A DNA stretch of 54,702 bases from Arthrobacter castelli DSM 16402 (GCF_000430705.1 NZ_AUMN01000029.1:1-54702), one strand, 5' to 3'. Shown: positions 25,243 to 34,990, counted from the stretch's first letter. Notes: a model not told the origin generated them from the letters alone. A program made the numbers and translations.

Positions 25243-26937
25243 TTATGCGAACACGATGTTCAGCACGATGATCAGCACCAGGGCAATGCCCGCCAGTAGG
25301 GGCGTTGACCGGTACCAGGCCGCGTTTTCTCCCACACGTTCCTCGGTGCGTTCGGCCTTGGGTGTCTGGGAATAGACCAGGCCGCGGAGCTCGGCGTCGG
25401 GTTTAGGCTCGGTAAACATCGTGACGATGACGCTTGCCACAATGTCGACGACGAACGCCGCGACAGCGCCAACGAAGGCCGCGCCCTGCCCGGGCAGGTC
25501 CAGCACGCCGACCTCGGCGAGAATGAACACCGTCACGGCGGACAAGGTGCCCAGCACCAGCCCCACCCAGCCGGCGGTCGGCGTCATCCGTTTCCAGAAC
25601 ATACCCAGAATGAAGGTTGCGAACAACGGCGCGTTGAAGAACGAGAACAGTTGCTGCAGGTAGTTCATCAGGTTCGAGTAGCCCGCGGCGAAGAACGCCG
25701 TGCCGATTGCGGCTACGGCGGCGCCCACGGTGGCCGCGCGGCCGACCTTCAGGTAGTAGTTATCCGGCCGGTTCTTGACGATGTAGGTCTGCCAGATGTC
25801 GTAGCTGAACACGGTGTTGAAGGAGCTGACGTTGGCAGCCATGCCCGCCATGAAGGAGGCCAGCAGGCCGGTGATGGCCAGGCCGAGCAGACCATTGGGC
25901 AGGATGTCCCTGATCAGCAGCAGGATGGCGTCGTTGTAGTCGATACTCCCGCCGGTCGAACCCCCTGATCCGCCCGCTGCCTTGTACTGGGCGAGCTCGC
26001 TGACCGAGACTGCGGCGATCATGCCGGGGACCACGACGATGAACGGGATGAAGATCTTGGGGAAGGCCCCAATGATCGGAGTGCGCCGGGCCGCGGACAT
26101 ATCCTTGGACGCCATGGCACGCTGGACTTCGACGAAGTTCGTGGTCCAGTAGCCGAAGGAGAGAACGAACCCGAGACCGAAGACGAGGCCGACTACGGAC
26201 CAGAAGTCTGAGCTGAAGCCGGTGAGGTCGTTGCCGGGCCACACGCCGAGCTCTTCGGCCCCGCCGGGCCCGCTGCTGACCTTGTCGACCAGGCCTTGCC
26301 AGCCGCCCACATTGTTCAAACCGGCCAGCGTCAGCGGCAGCAGCGCGGCGACAATGACGAAGAACTGCAGCACTTCGTTGTAAACGGCGGCCGTCAGCCC
26401 GCCGAGGAAGGTGTACAGCAGCACAATCACTGCGGCCGCGACCAGCGAGACCCACAACGGCCACCCCAGCAGCACGTTCACGACGGTGCCGAGCAGGAAC
26501 AGGTTCACGCCGGCGATGAGCAGCTGTGCAGCGGCGAAGCTGATGGCGTTCACCAGATGAGTGGTGGGGTTGAAACGCCTCAGCATGAACTCCGGCACGC
26601 TTCGCACCTTCGAACCGTAGTAGAACGGCATCATGACGACGCCGAGGAACAGCATCGCGGGCACGGCACCGATCCAGAAGTAATGCATGGTGGACATGCC
26701 GTACTGCGCGCCGTTGGCCGACATCCCCATGATTTCGATGGCGCCGAGGTTGGCTGAGATGAACGCCAAACCTGTCACCCAGGCCGGCAGCGAGCGCCCG
26801 GAGAGGAAGAAGTCGATACTTGAAGAGACCTGCCGGCGGGCGAGATACCCGATCGTCAGGACGACCGCGAAGTAACAGGCGATAATAAAGTAGTCCACTG
26901 GATTGGCATCCAGCCGTAGTATCTCCGAATCCACCAA
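25243..26937 (-). CDS. Sodium:solute symporter family (SSS) transporter
   Basis: 564 aa, about 14 TM helices. SSS signatures include FFLSGRSLPAWVTGLAFIS, ANLGAIEIMGMSANGAQYG, and YTFLGGLTAAVYNEVLQFF. An extracellular Gly/Ser-rich loop (AAGGSGGSTGGSID) is at about residue 325. These proteins import sugars, amino acids or vitamins with sodium; the wording is closest to sugar-type members, but the substrate cannot be set by reading. Confidence 0.88.
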   Translation of the reverse strand: MVDSEILRLDANPVDYFIIACYFAVVLTIGYLARRQVSSSIDFFLSGRSLPAWVTGLAFISANLGAIEIMGMSANGAQYGMSTMHYFWIGAVPAMLFLGVVMMPFYYGSKVRSVPEFMLRRFNPTTHLVNAISFAAAQLLIAGVNLFLLGTVVNVLLGWPLWVSLVAAAVIVLLYTFLGGLTAAVYNEVLQFFVIVAALLPLTLAGLNNVGGWQGLVDKVSSGPGGAEELGVWPGNDLTGFSSDFWSVVGLVFGLGFVLSFGYWTTNFVEVQRAMASKDMSAARRTPIIGAFPKIFIPFIVVVPGMIAAVSVSELAQYKAAGGSGGSTGGSIDYNDAILLLIRDILPNGLLGLAITGLLASFMAGMAANVSSFNTVFSYDIWQTYIVKNRPDNYYLKVGRAATVGAAVAAIGTAFFAAGYSNLMNYLQQLFSFFNAPLFATFILGMFWKRMTPTAGWVGLVLGTLSAVTVFILAEVGVLDLPGQGAAFVGAVAAFVVDIVASVIVTMFTEPKPDAELRGLVYSQTPKAERTEERVGENAAWYRSTPLLAGIALVLIIVLNIVFA

Positions 26938-27069
26938 ACTCTCCTTCGAGGTCGCGGTAACCGGTGTGAATCATGGGACACAATACACCCGAGGGGGCGG
27001 AAGTGGCAGTGATTTTGTGATGGTGGTGGAGATTGGACACGGGAGGCGGCGACGATAGTATCTGCAACC

Positions 27070-27804
27070 ATGCAGACGACGGCTGAGACGTTCGACGCCT
27101 ACGGCCTCCTGCATTGGACAATGTTGGCAGTCACCGTCATCGGCGCTGTCCTGTTGGTCCGCTTCGGCAGGCGGCGCCGGGCAACGCCGAAGCCGGCAGT
27201 TGTGGCCCGGGCGATGGCGATACTGTTGCTGTCAGTAACACTCGGTTTCCAGGTCTATTGGCTGATGCCGCAGAACTTCGACCTGCAGCAGTCGCTGCCA
27301 TTGCACCTGTCGGACATACTGCGGTTGGTGGCCGCCTACGCCTTGTGGACCCGGCGGCGCTGGGCCGTGGGCATCACCTATTACTGGGGGCTGACACTCA
27401 ATCCGCAGGCCATGCTCACCCCGGACCTGAGTGCTCAAAGGCTGCCGGTGTTGGAGATGACGTCCTACTGGTCCCTGCACATCCTGGTGATGTGGGCGGT
27501 CATCTACTTGACGTGGGGGATGGGCCGATACCCGCGCTGGTCGGAGTACCGCTTTGCGCTGTTATTCACCGGCGTGTGGGCGGCGGTGGTGTTCGGCATC
27601 AACAGTGCAATTGGAACCAACTATGGGTACCTCAACGCGAAGCCGGGCGGCGCTTCCCTGTTGGACCTGATGGGGGAATGGCCGCTGTATCTGCTTGTTG
27701 CGTTGGTGCTCATCACGGTCGTTTGGGCCTTGATCACTTGGCCGTGGAGCTTGATTCACCGAAAGGTACCGTCCGCATCCCGTCGTATAAGTGGCGCGCT
27801 GTAG
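27070..27804 (+). CDS. TIGR02206 (YwaF-like) integral membrane protein
   Basis: 244 aa, about seven TM helices. Family-typical segments are LPLHLSDILRLVAAYALW, ITYYWGLTLNPQAMLTPDL and GTNYGYLNAKPGGASLLDLMG. Function unknown; conserved His and Asp in LPLHLSD face the membrane. Divergent from the symporter with 132 nt between. Confidence 0.85.
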   Translation: MQTTAETFDAYGLLHWTMLAVTVIGAVLLVRFGRRRRATPKPAVVARAMAILLLSVTLGFQVYWLMPQNFDLQQSLPLHLSDILRLVAAYALWTRRRWAVGITYYWGLTLNPQAMLTPDLSAQRLPVLEMTSYWSLHILVMWAVIYLTWGMGRYPRWSEYRFALLFTGVWAAVVFGINSAIGTNYGYLNAKPGGASLLDLMGEWPLYLLVALVLITVVWALITWPWSLIHRKVPSASRRISGAL

Positions 27805-27833
27805 GAGGCGTACAGGCCTCACGACGACGCTGT

Positions 27834-28067
27834 TTAGGGTAGGTGGGCGAGCACATTGACGGTTGTGCCGCCTGGATCTTCCACGAAGAAGCGGCGGACA
27901 CCCCATGGCTCATTGGTGAGTGGATAGACGACCCGCAGCCCCCGTTGCACGGCATCGTTGTGACACCTCGTCCACGTTGCCGGACTCCGCTGCCAGGGCA
28001 CGGACAGCAGTCTCAGCGGCTGCGACGGCGGCGTGTGCGTCGCGCTCGCCTTGTTAAACCGGCTCAT
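27834..28067 (-). pseudogene. Remnant of a VOC/glyoxalase-superfamily protein
   Basis: Only the C-terminal third of a VOC domain is recognisable: AVQRGLRVVYPLTNEPWGV followed by RRFFVEDPGGTTVNVLAHLP, with the metal-ligand region of such domains. Just upstream the frame no longer fits, while another frame reads SGNVDEVSQ, so a frameshift is likely. Only 66 nt separate it from the DUF445 gene, so the N-terminal half is missing. Confidence 0.7.
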
Positions 28068-28133
28068 AGCCCGATTCTCCGCTTCGATACCCTGAATGGC
28101 CAGAGGGGTTTTTAAGTGCTTCCGGCCGGCAGT

Positions 28134-29444
28134 TTACCCAAACACCAGGTGCGCGATGGTGAATATCACCAGCCCGGCCAACGCGCCGACGATGGTGCCG
28201 TTGATCCGGATGAACTGCAGGTCCTTGCCCACCTGCAGTTCGATCTTCGACGAGGTCTCCTCCGCGTCCCAGCGTTCGACGGTTTCGCTGATCACTGCGG
28301 CGATGTCGTGGCGATAGGTGCGCACCAGGTAACCCGCGCCGTCGCCAATGAAGCCATTGACCTTGGCGGCGAGTTCGACGTCGTCGGCCAGTCGCCGCCC
28401 GAAATCCCGTATGGCGGCGGTGAATTTGATCCACAGTTCACTGTCCGGGTCGTCGACGGCGTCCAGCAGGGCGGTCTTGATGGTCAGCCAGGTCCGCGCC
28501 GCCAGGTCATGCACCCGCGGATCGTCCAGGACCTGATGCTTGATGTTTTCCGCCTGCGCGATCACCTTCGGGTCATGCTGCAGGTCTTCGGCCAGTCCCT
28601 TCAGGTAGTTATCCATCGACTGGCGGACTTCATGGTCGGGGTCCGCCTGCACCGCGAGCACAAAGTTATACATTTCGGTGTACACCTTGTCGCCGACCAG
28701 GCCATCCACGAAGCTTGGTACCCAGCCCGGAGCGCGGTCGGAGACCATGTGGGTGACGGCGTCGTAATTGTCCGCCACCCACTCCGCTGCCCGGTCCACC
28801 AGCAGGTCGACCAGCCGGTGATGGTGACCGTCCTCGAAGATTCTGGCGGCCATTCGTCCCACCGGCGGGCCCCAGGGCGGATCGAGCAGGTGCTTGCGGA
28901 CCAGGGATTCGATCACGTCCTGGACCGCATCGTCGTCGAGGATGCGCATGGCGCCGCGGATGGCGGCGGCGCCTTCGGCGGCGACCCGGTCGGCGTTGGC
29001 CGGTTTGGCCAGCCAGCCGCCCACGGATTCGGCCACCCCGACGGTGGCCAGCTTGCCCCGGACCACGTCCTCGGACAGGAAATTGCTTTCCACGAAGTCG
29101 CCCAGGCTGGCGCCGATGGCGTCTTTGCGCCGTGGGATGATGGCGGTGTGCGGGATCTTCAGCCCCATCGGGTGCTTGAACAGGGCGGTCACGGCGAACC
29201 AGTCCGCTAGCGCGCCCACCATGCCGCCTTCGCTGGCCGCTCTGACGTATTGCAGCCACGGATACTCATCCTGCAGGGCGAAAGACACCAGGAAAATCAG
29301 CGCCATGGCCCCCAGTAACAAGGTGGCGAAGGACTTCATCCGGCGCAGCGCTGCGGCACGTTCGACGTCGGACGGCACTGACGCGGGCTGCGCGCCGTCG
29401 GGTCGGTGACCGGTGTGATGACCGGTCTTCGGTGGAGCAGTCAT
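28134..29444 (-). CDS. DUF445 membrane protein
   Basis: 436 aa with a TM helix near the N-terminus (about 42-60), a long soluble helical region, and a C-terminal TM helix (GTIVGALAGLVIFTIAHLVFG). DUF445 wording is clear (EGGMVGALADWFAVTALFKHPMG, IPHTAIIPRRKDAIG, VGKDLQFIRINGTIVG). The role of the family is unknown; it is common in actinobacteria as a single gene. Confidence 0.9.
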   Translation of the reverse strand: MTAPPKTGHHTGHRPDGAQPASVPSDVERAAALRRMKSFATLLLGAMALIFLVSFALQDEYPWLQYVRAASEGGMVGALADWFAVTALFKHPMGLKIPHTAIIPRRKDAIGASLGDFVESNFLSEDVVRGKLATVGVAESVGGWLAKPANADRVAAEGAAAIRGAMRILDDDAVQDVIESLVRKHLLDPPWGPPVGRMAARIFEDGHHHRLVDLLVDRAAEWVADNYDAVTHMVSDRAPGWVPSFVDGLVGDKVYTEMYNFVLAVQADPDHEVRQSMDNYLKGLAEDLQHDPKVIAQAENIKHQVLDDPRVHDLAARTWLTIKTALLDAVDDPDSELWIKFTAAIRDFGRRLADDVELAAKVNGFIGDGAGYLVRTYRHDIAAVISETVERWDAEETSSKIELQVGKDLQFIRINGTIVGALAGLVIFTIAHLVFG

Positions 29445-29535
29445 GGGCCCTCCAAACAGTGATGCACCGTATCCGCCAGTTAACCAGATGGCGTAATCTG
29501 CTTCTGACGTGAGTAGGTCCCTATCGGAGGAGGAG

Positions 29536-30399
29536 ATGGTGCAGCCAGTTGTGTTTGCACACCGCGGAGCCAGCGGACGGTATGCCGAGCATACCCGGGC
29601 GGCCTACCTGCAAGCGCTCGCCGAAGCCACGGACGGGGTGGAATGCGACATCCACCTGAGTCGCGACCGCCAGCTGGTGCTGATTCACGACCACACCTTG
29701 GACCGGACGTCCAATGCGACGGGCCAGGTGGCTGATTACACACTCGATGAGCTGCGGCAGTTCGACTTCCACGGTTGGAAAAACTCCGACCTTCCGGCGG
29801 ACTACGGATCAGCGGAGCAGCAGTTCCTGACCTTGCCGGAATTGATCGGCATCCTGCGCGAATACGGCAAGCCCATCAAGCTGGCGGTTGAATGCAAGCA
29901 CCCGGACCCGTTCGGTGCGGCGCTGGAGGAAGAGTTGTTCGACCTGCTCGACGGCGAGGGCTGGGACGCTGCCACCTGCACCTTGGACAATATTTCGCTG
30001 AGCTTCATGAGCTTCGATCCCGCCGCAGTGGAACGGCTGCTGCAGCGGGTGCCGGCCCGGCTCGTCTGCCAGCTGCTCGAAGACATCAAGGTGGCCGCCG
30101 TCGCCGGAGCTGCGGGCGTTGACGACCCGGCGGGAACCGAGCAGATGGCTGCCGCCGAACAGTTCCTCGCTGACGGGCAAAGCAACCTGGACCGGCGGCG
30201 GGTGGGGATGGCCGGGCCGGGGGTCGAGTACATCGTCGAACACACCGAACAGGTCGAACGCTGGGTTGCCGCCGGACTGCGGTTCCGGGTCTGGACCGTC
30301 AACAGCGACGACGCGATCGACCTCTGCGCCCGGCTCGGCGTTGCCGAGGTGACCACCGACTGGCCCGCCCGCACGGCCGAGCGTTTCGCGCTGCGGTAG
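29536..30399 (+). CDS. Cytoplasmic glycerophosphodiester phosphodiesterase
   Basis: 287 aa. GDPD barrel without a signal peptide: VVFAHRGASGRYAEHT, VECDIHLSRDRQLVLIHDH, RTSNATG, KLAVECKHP, and WTVNSDD. ATG 29536 is favoured over GTG 29509 because GGAGG (29526-29530) lies 5 nt before it. Differs from the secreted GDPD at 3254-4159, so the genome has both an outer and an inner enzyme for glycerophosphodiesters. Confidence 0.88.
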   Translation: MVQPVVFAHRGASGRYAEHTRAAYLQALAEATDGVECDIHLSRDRQLVLIHDHTLDRTSNATGQVADYTLDELRQFDFHGWKNSDLPADYGSAEQQFLTLPELIGILREYGKPIKLAVECKHPDPFGAALEEELFDLLDGEGWDAATCTLDNISLSFMSFDPAAVERLLQRVPARLVCQLLEDIKVAAVAGAAGVDDPAGTEQMAAAEQFLADGQSNLDRRRVGMAGPGVEYIVEHTEQVERWVAAGLRFRVWTVNSDDAIDLCARLGVAEVTTDWPARTAERFALR

Positions 30400-30435
30400 C
30401 CGCCCGCCTCGGAAGGACGGGATTACGATGGACGC

Positions 30436-32235
30436 ATGGCATCACTGATCGAAGACTACGCACTGCTGACTGATCAGCACACCGCGCCGTTGATCTCCCG
30501 GAACGGCAGCATCGACTGGTTGTGCTTTCCCCGGTTCGACTCCCAGTCGGCCTTCGCCGCCCTGGTTGGCGACGAGGAGAACGGGCGCTGGTCATTGGCG
30601 GCCCGGGACGGCACGGTGACCCAGTGGGGCTACATCGATTCGACGTTTGTGCTGCAGTCAAAATGGGAGACCACCGGCGGCGCGGTGCGGGTCACCGATT
30701 TCATGCCGGTCGGGGACCGACGGGCGTCGATCGTGCGCAGAGTCGAAGGTCTCGAGGGTGAGGTCACCATGGACACCGAGCTGCGGATGCGATTCGACTA
30801 CGGACTGGTGATGCCCTGGGTCAGGCGGCGGCAACTCGGCGGCGGCGAGGAGGCAATCGTTGCGATGGCCGGCCCGGATGCCATGGTGTTGCACGGCACT
30901 CATCTGCCGCACCCGGCGAACCACGTGCATTCAGGACACTTCGCCGTCGAAGCCGGACAGGTGGTGGATATGGAACTGACGTGGTTTCCGTCCCACCGGG
31001 ACGTTCCACCACCGTCGGACGTTGACACCGCACTTCGCGAGACCACCGGCTTCTGGCAGCAGTGGGCATCCCATTTCACCCAGCAGGGACCGTACGCGGA
31101 TGCAGTGAAACGGTCGCTGCTGGTGCTCAAGGCGTTGACGCACGAGGACACCGGCGGAATCGTGGCGGCCCCGACGACGTCGTTGCCTGAGGAGTTTGGC
31201 GGTGGCCGGAACTGGGACTACCGCTACTGCTGGCTCCGCGACGCGGCCCTGACCCTCGAGTCGATGTTGGTGCACGGTTACGAAGATGAGGTCTACCAAT
31301 GGCGCAACTGGCTGTTGCGCGCCGTGGCCGGGGACCCCGAGGATCTGCAGATCATGTACGCGGTTGACGGCGCGCGGCATCTGCCGGAGCGGGAACTTGA
31401 CCATCTGTCCGGGTACGAAAATTCCCGGCCCGTGCGGGTGGGCAATGGCGCCGTGGCGCAGTACCAGGGCGATGTCATAGGCGAAGTCATGGTGGCCCTG
31501 GAGAAGCTCCGCCATGCCGGGGTGACGGAGGACAACTTCTCCTGGCCGCTGCAACGGGCGATGCTGCAATACCTGGAGAACCACTTTGATGATAAAGACC
31601 ACGGCATTTGGGAGATGCGGGGACCGAAGAATTACTTCACCCACTCGCGGGTGATGATGTGGGCCGCCCTGGACCGCGGCGTGCGTGCTGTACGCGACCA
31701 CGGGCTCACCGGCCCGGCGGAGCGCTGGCAGCACCTGGCGGACCGGTTGCGCACGGAAATCATGGAGAAGGGTTTCAACAGGGAGCTCAATTCCTTCACC
31801 CAGACCTACGGTGAGCCTGAAACAGACGCATCGCTGCTGCAGATACCGCAGGTCGGTTTCCTCCCGTACGACGATCCGCACGTGCTCGGCACGGTCGCGC
31901 GGATCGAAGAGGAATTAAAGGATGAAGCGGGCCTGCTGCTGCGCTACCGCACCGAACACGGCGTGGATGGGCTGGAAGGCGGCGAGCACCCCTTCATGGC
32001 CTGCTCATTCTGGCTGGTGGAACAGTATGCGCGCAGCGGACGGGCCGATGACGCCACGAAACTGATGGATCAACTCGTTGGATACACCAATGAGACCGGG
32101 CTGCTCAGCGAGGAATATGCCACCAGCACGAGCCGGATGGCGGGCAATTACCCGCAAGCGTTCTCACACCTGACTCTGGTGCGCGCCGCGGATGCCTTGC
32201 ACGGCGATCCGCAGGAACCGGTGGAGCCGTCGTGA
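30436..32235 (+). CDS. Glycoside hydrolase family 15 (trehalase-like)
   Basis: 599 aa. An N-terminal beta domain (about 1-250, SLIEDYALLTDQHTAPLIS and GSIDWLCFPRFDS) precedes the (alpha/alpha)6 barrel (about 255-590) with GGRNWDYRYCWLRDAALTL, and the late GNYPQAFSHL that carries the catalytic region in GH15. In actinobacteria many GH15 members are trehalases, so hydrolysis of trehalose to glucose is the likely activity. Overlaps the next gene by 4 nt. Confidence 0.9.
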   Translation: MASLIEDYALLTDQHTAPLISRNGSIDWLCFPRFDSQSAFAALVGDEENGRWSLAARDGTVTQWGYIDSTFVLQSKWETTGGAVRVTDFMPVGDRRASIVRRVEGLEGEVTMDTELRMRFDYGLVMPWVRRRQLGGGEEAIVAMAGPDAMVLHGTHLPHPANHVHSGHFAVEAGQVVDMELTWFPSHRDVPPPSDVDTALRETTGFWQQWASHFTQQGPYADAVKRSLLVLKALTHEDTGGIVAAPTTSLPEEFGGGRNWDYRYCWLRDAALTLESMLVHGYEDEVYQWRNWLLRAVAGDPEDLQIMYAVDGARHLPERELDHLSGYENSRPVRVGNGAVAQYQGDVIGEVMVALEKLRHAGVTEDNFSWPLQRAMLQYLENHFDDKDHGIWEMRGPKNYFTHSRVMMWAALDRGVRAVRDHGLTGPAERWQHLADRLRTEIMEKGFNRELNSFTQTYGEPETDASLLQIPQVGFLPYDDPHVLGTVARIEEELKDEAGLLLRYRTEHGVDGLEGGEHPFMACSFWLVEQYARSGRADDATKLMDQLVGYTNETGLLSEEYATSTSRMAGNYPQAFSHLTLVRAADALHGDPQEPVEPS

Positions 32236-32627
32236 ACACCAGCCCGGGACGCTCGCCGTCGAACTCCACCGTCGCCCTGGCCGGATTGCTGACCGTCAGC
32301 GCCGTCAACCACTTTGCCACGCCGCACTTCTACTATGCCGTGGTGCCGCCGTCGATCACCACCGGATCAATGACCAGGAAGAACTGGGTCCATACCAGCG
32401 GTCTCATCGAGTTCGCAGGCGCGGCCGGACTGCTGCTGCCGCAGACGCGCCGGGCGGCGGCCATCTGCACGACTGTGATGTTTGCCGGTTTCACCGCCGG
32501 GCACATCACGGCCCTGCAGCGGGCGTGCGGCCCGAAAGGGTCGCGCAGGGCGCGGGTGGTCCACAGTCTGCGCCTGCCGCTGCAGGTGCCGCTGGTCGCC
32601 TGGGCCTGGAAGGCGCGGAACGGCTGA
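32232..32627 (+). CDS. DoxX-like membrane protein
   Basis: 131 aa, four hydrophobic segments; typical DoxX wording is GLLTVSAVNHFATP and SGLIEFAGAAGLLLPQTRRA. GTG start at 32232 overlaps the GH15 stop. Function unknown in this family; some members link to redox or thiol stress. Confidence 0.75.
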   Translation: MNTSPGRSPSNSTVALAGLLTVSAVNHFATPHFYYAVVPPSITTGSMTRKNWVHTSGLIEFAGAAGLLLPQTRRAAAICTTVMFAGFTAGHITALQRACGPKGSRRARVVHSLRLPLQVPLVAWAWKARNG

Positions 32628-33434
32628 ATGTCCTGGTTCACTTCGCCGGCCGTGCGGGTGGGGTTGTCCATCAGCATCGCCACCGGTCTCTACGGCCTGT
32701 CGTTCGGAGCACTTTCGGTGGCCGCCGGCCTCACCTTCTGGCAAACCATGGCATTGAGCCTGCTGTTGTTCAGCGGGGGGTCGCAATTCGCTTTCATCGG
32801 CGTGATCGGCGGCGGAGGCACCGGCGTCGCGGCGATGAGCGCGGCGACCCTGCTGGGAATCCGCAATGGCGTCTACGGCATGCAAATGAACGCGCTGGTC
32901 CGGCCGTCGGGACTGCGTAAAGCCATCGCCGCGCAGGTCACCATCGACGAATCCGCCGCCACGGCCAGTGGACAGCTGGACCATCAGGAGCAGCGCCGCG
33001 GTTTCTGGACTGCCGGGCTGGGGGTGTTCACCTTATGGAACATCTTCACGGCGGTCGGCGCGCTTGCCGGTGATGCCATGGGCGACCCCAGGCAATGGGG
33101 ACTGGACGGGGCGGCTGTTGCGGCGTTCCTCGGTCTGTTATGGCCCCGGCTGCAGGCTAAGCAACCGGCCGCTATCGCCGTCGTCTGCGCCCTGATCACA
33201 GTGTTGACCATCCCGTTGCTGCCCTCCGGGGTGCCGATCCTGGTTGCCGCCGCGGTGGCCGGGGTTATCGGCTGGTTCAAGCACGATGCCGTTCCCGCCG
33301 GGATGGCCCCGGATGTTGAGCCGTACGAGGAGCCATACAGCGAGCACGACGTGGACCACTACGCCGCCGACCACAAGCGGCCTGATCACGCGACGCCTCA
33401 CCGCAAGGGGACCGACCGCAAGGGGGACATATGA
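32628..33434 (+). CDS. azlC: AzlC-family branched-chain amino acid exporter subunit
   Basis: 268 aa, about six TM helices. AzlC wording: LSFGALSVAAGLTFWQTMALS-like segment at residues 25-45, FSGGSQFAFIGVIGGGGTG, RNGVYGMQMNAL. The last ~45 residues form a soluble tail rich in His, Asp and Glu (EEPYSEHDVDHYAADHKRP) that I do not expect in AzlC proteins. It is paired with azlD (4-nt overlap), the usual two-subunit exporter. Confidence 0.88.
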   Translation: MSWFTSPAVRVGLSISIATGLYGLSFGALSVAAGLTFWQTMALSLLLFSGGSQFAFIGVIGGGGTGVAAMSAATLLGIRNGVYGMQMNALVRPSGLRKAIAAQVTIDESAATASGQLDHQEQRRGFWTAGLGVFTLWNIFTAVGALAGDAMGDPRQWGLDGAAVAAFLGLLWPRLQAKQPAAIAVVCALITVLTIPLLPSGVPILVAAAVAGVIGWFKHDAVPAGMAPDVEPYEEPYSEHDVDHYAADHKRPDHATPHRKGTDRKGDI

Positions 33435-33742
33435 GCCTGTGGGGATGGGTGCTGATCGCCTGCGTGCTGTCGTTCGTGATCAAATTCGCCGGCTATCTGC
33501 TGCCGCGCAAGGCGATGGACAACCCCCGGATGTCGCGGGTGGCGGGGACACTGACCATTGGGTTGCTGGCCTCGCTGACGATGATGAATACGTTCGCCAG
33601 CGGGCAGGCGTTGGCCGTGGACGCCCGGATTGTGGCGCTCGCGGCGGCGGCCGTGGCGCTGTGGCTGCGCGCGCCGTTCCTGGTGGTGGTGATTGTGGGT
33701 GCTGCGGCGGCGGCGCTGACCCGGCTGGCCGGCTGGGGATAG
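33431..33742 (+). CDS. azlD: AzlD-family small exporter subunit
   Basis: 103 aa, three to four TM helices (LWGWVLIACVLSFVIKFAGY, TIGLLASLTMMNTFASG, RAPFLVVVIVGAAAAAL). It partners AzlC. ATG 33431 overlaps the azlC stop (ATGA). Convergent with ackA, 33 nt away. Confidence 0.88.
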   Translation: MSLWGWVLIACVLSFVIKFAGYLLPRKAMDNPRMSRVAGTLTIGLLASLTMMNTFASGQALAVDARIVALAAAAVALWLRAPFLVVVIVGAAAAALTRLAGWG

Positions 33743-33775
33743 GGTTGCCGGGAGCCGGGTTCCAGTGCCGGGTGC

Positions 33776-34990
33776 TCAGCAGCCCTGTGCGTGCACGACG
33801 GCGGCAGTCGCCTCGGCGATGGCCCGCTCCTCGTCGGTGGGAACCACAAGTACGGCCAACGCCGAATCCGGGGCGGAAATGACCCTGGCCGTATCCGCCT
33901 GCGCCCGGTTGGCGTCGTCGTCGAGCTTCACGCCCAACGGCGCCAGCCTGTGGGCGACTGCCTGGCGGAACTCCCACGAGTTTTCTCCAATTCCGGCGGT
34001 GAAGACGATGGCCTGGGCGCCTGAAACCGCCACGTGGTAGCCGCCGATGTATTTGGCCAGCCGGTAGGAGGCGATGTCGAGGGTTAACCGGGCACGGTCG
34101 TCGCCGGCCTCGACGATAGCGCGCATGTCATTACTTCCGAACAGTGCCGTGAGGCCGGATTCCCTGTTCAGCATCCGGTCCAGCTCGTCGGCCGTCCATC
34201 CGTCGCGTTGCAGGAAGAGCAGGATGGACGGGTCCAGATCCCCGGAACGGGTGCCCATCACCAGACCCTCCAGCGGGGTGAATCCCATGGAGGTATCAAC
34301 GCTGCGGCCACCCTCGATAGCTGTAACGGATGCGCCATTGCCCAGATGGGCGACGACGGCGTTGAAGTCCTGCCGGGCAGTTCCCAGCAGCGTGGCGGCC
34401 TGGGCGGTGACATATTCGACCGAGGTGCCGTGGAAGCCGTAGCGGCGGATCCCGTAGTGCCGGTAGAAGTGGTTCGGGATGGCGTAGCGCCAGGAACGCT
34501 CGGGCAGCGTGCGATGGAAGGCTGTGTCGAAGACTGCCACTTGCGGCAGGTCGGGCCACGTGTCCTCGATGGCGCGGATGCCCAGCACATTGGCAGGATT
34601 GTGCAGCGGTGCAAGCGGGTTGAGGCGTTCGATGGCCCGGGTGATTTCGTTGCTGATCAACACCGGTTCACTGAACCGTTCGCCGCCGTGCACCACCCGG
34701 TGTCCGACGGCGTCGAGCTGCCGTCCGCTCATCGTTTCGTCCAGCTCGGCGTTGATGATTGCCAGGGCCTCGACGTGGTCGGTGACTTCGCCCTCGCCGA
34801 TCCGTTCCACGATTCCCTCGGCGATGAGCGCCTCCGGACCGTCGGATGTACTGCTGCCGTCTCCGGCGGCGCCCCCGCCTGCCCCGTCTGCGCCGACTGC
34901 GCCGTCTGCGCCGACTGCGCTGCCGGTGCTCACGTGGCGGACCTGGTACTTAACGGACGACGAGCCGGAGTTCAGCACCAGAACGAGCAT
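33776..34990 (-). CDS. ackA: Acetate kinase
   Basis: 404 aa. It interconverts acetyl phosphate and acetate with ATP. Motifs: VLVLNSGSSSVKYQ at the start, HRVVHGGERFSEP, VFDTAFH, VAHLGNGASVTAIEGG, MGTRSGDLDP, FTAGIGENS. An insertion of about 30 Ala/Gly/Asp-rich residues (about 21-50) follows the first strand; it is made by an 18-bp tandem repeat in the DNA (34884-34919). It lies 15 nt after pta on the same strand. Confidence 0.95.
   Translation of the reverse strand: MLVLVLNSGSSSVKYQVRHVSTGSAVGADGAVGADGAGGGAAGDGSSTSDGPEALIAEGIVERIGEGEVTDHVEALAIINAELDETMSGRQLDAVGHRVVHGGERFSEPVLISNEITRAIERLNPLAPLHNPANVLGIRAIEDTWPDLPQVAVFDTAFHRTLPERSWRYAIPNHFYRHYGIRRYGFHGTSVEYVTAQAATLLGTARQDFNAVVAHLGNGASVTAIEGGRSVDTSMGFTPLEGLVMGTRSGDLDPSILLFLQRDGWTADELDRMLNRESGLTALFGSNDMRAIVEAGDDRARLTLDIASYRLAKYIGGYHVAVSGAQAIVFTAGIGENSWEFRQAVAHRLAPLGVKLDDDANRAQADTARVISAPDSALAVLVVPTDEERAIAEATAAVVHAQGC
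34884..34919. repeat. 18-bp tandem repeat inside ackA
   Basis: Two perfect copies of CCGTCTGCGCCGACTGCG, 34884-34901 and 34902-34919. In frame they encode the repeat GADGAV, so repeat-number changes would alter the length of the linker without breaking the frame. Confidence 0.75.

Noticed and set aside
29509-29535. Earlier GTG start for the second glycerophosphodiesterase
   Set aside because: No ribosome site before GTG 29509, while GGAGG is well placed for ATG 29536, and the family starts right there.
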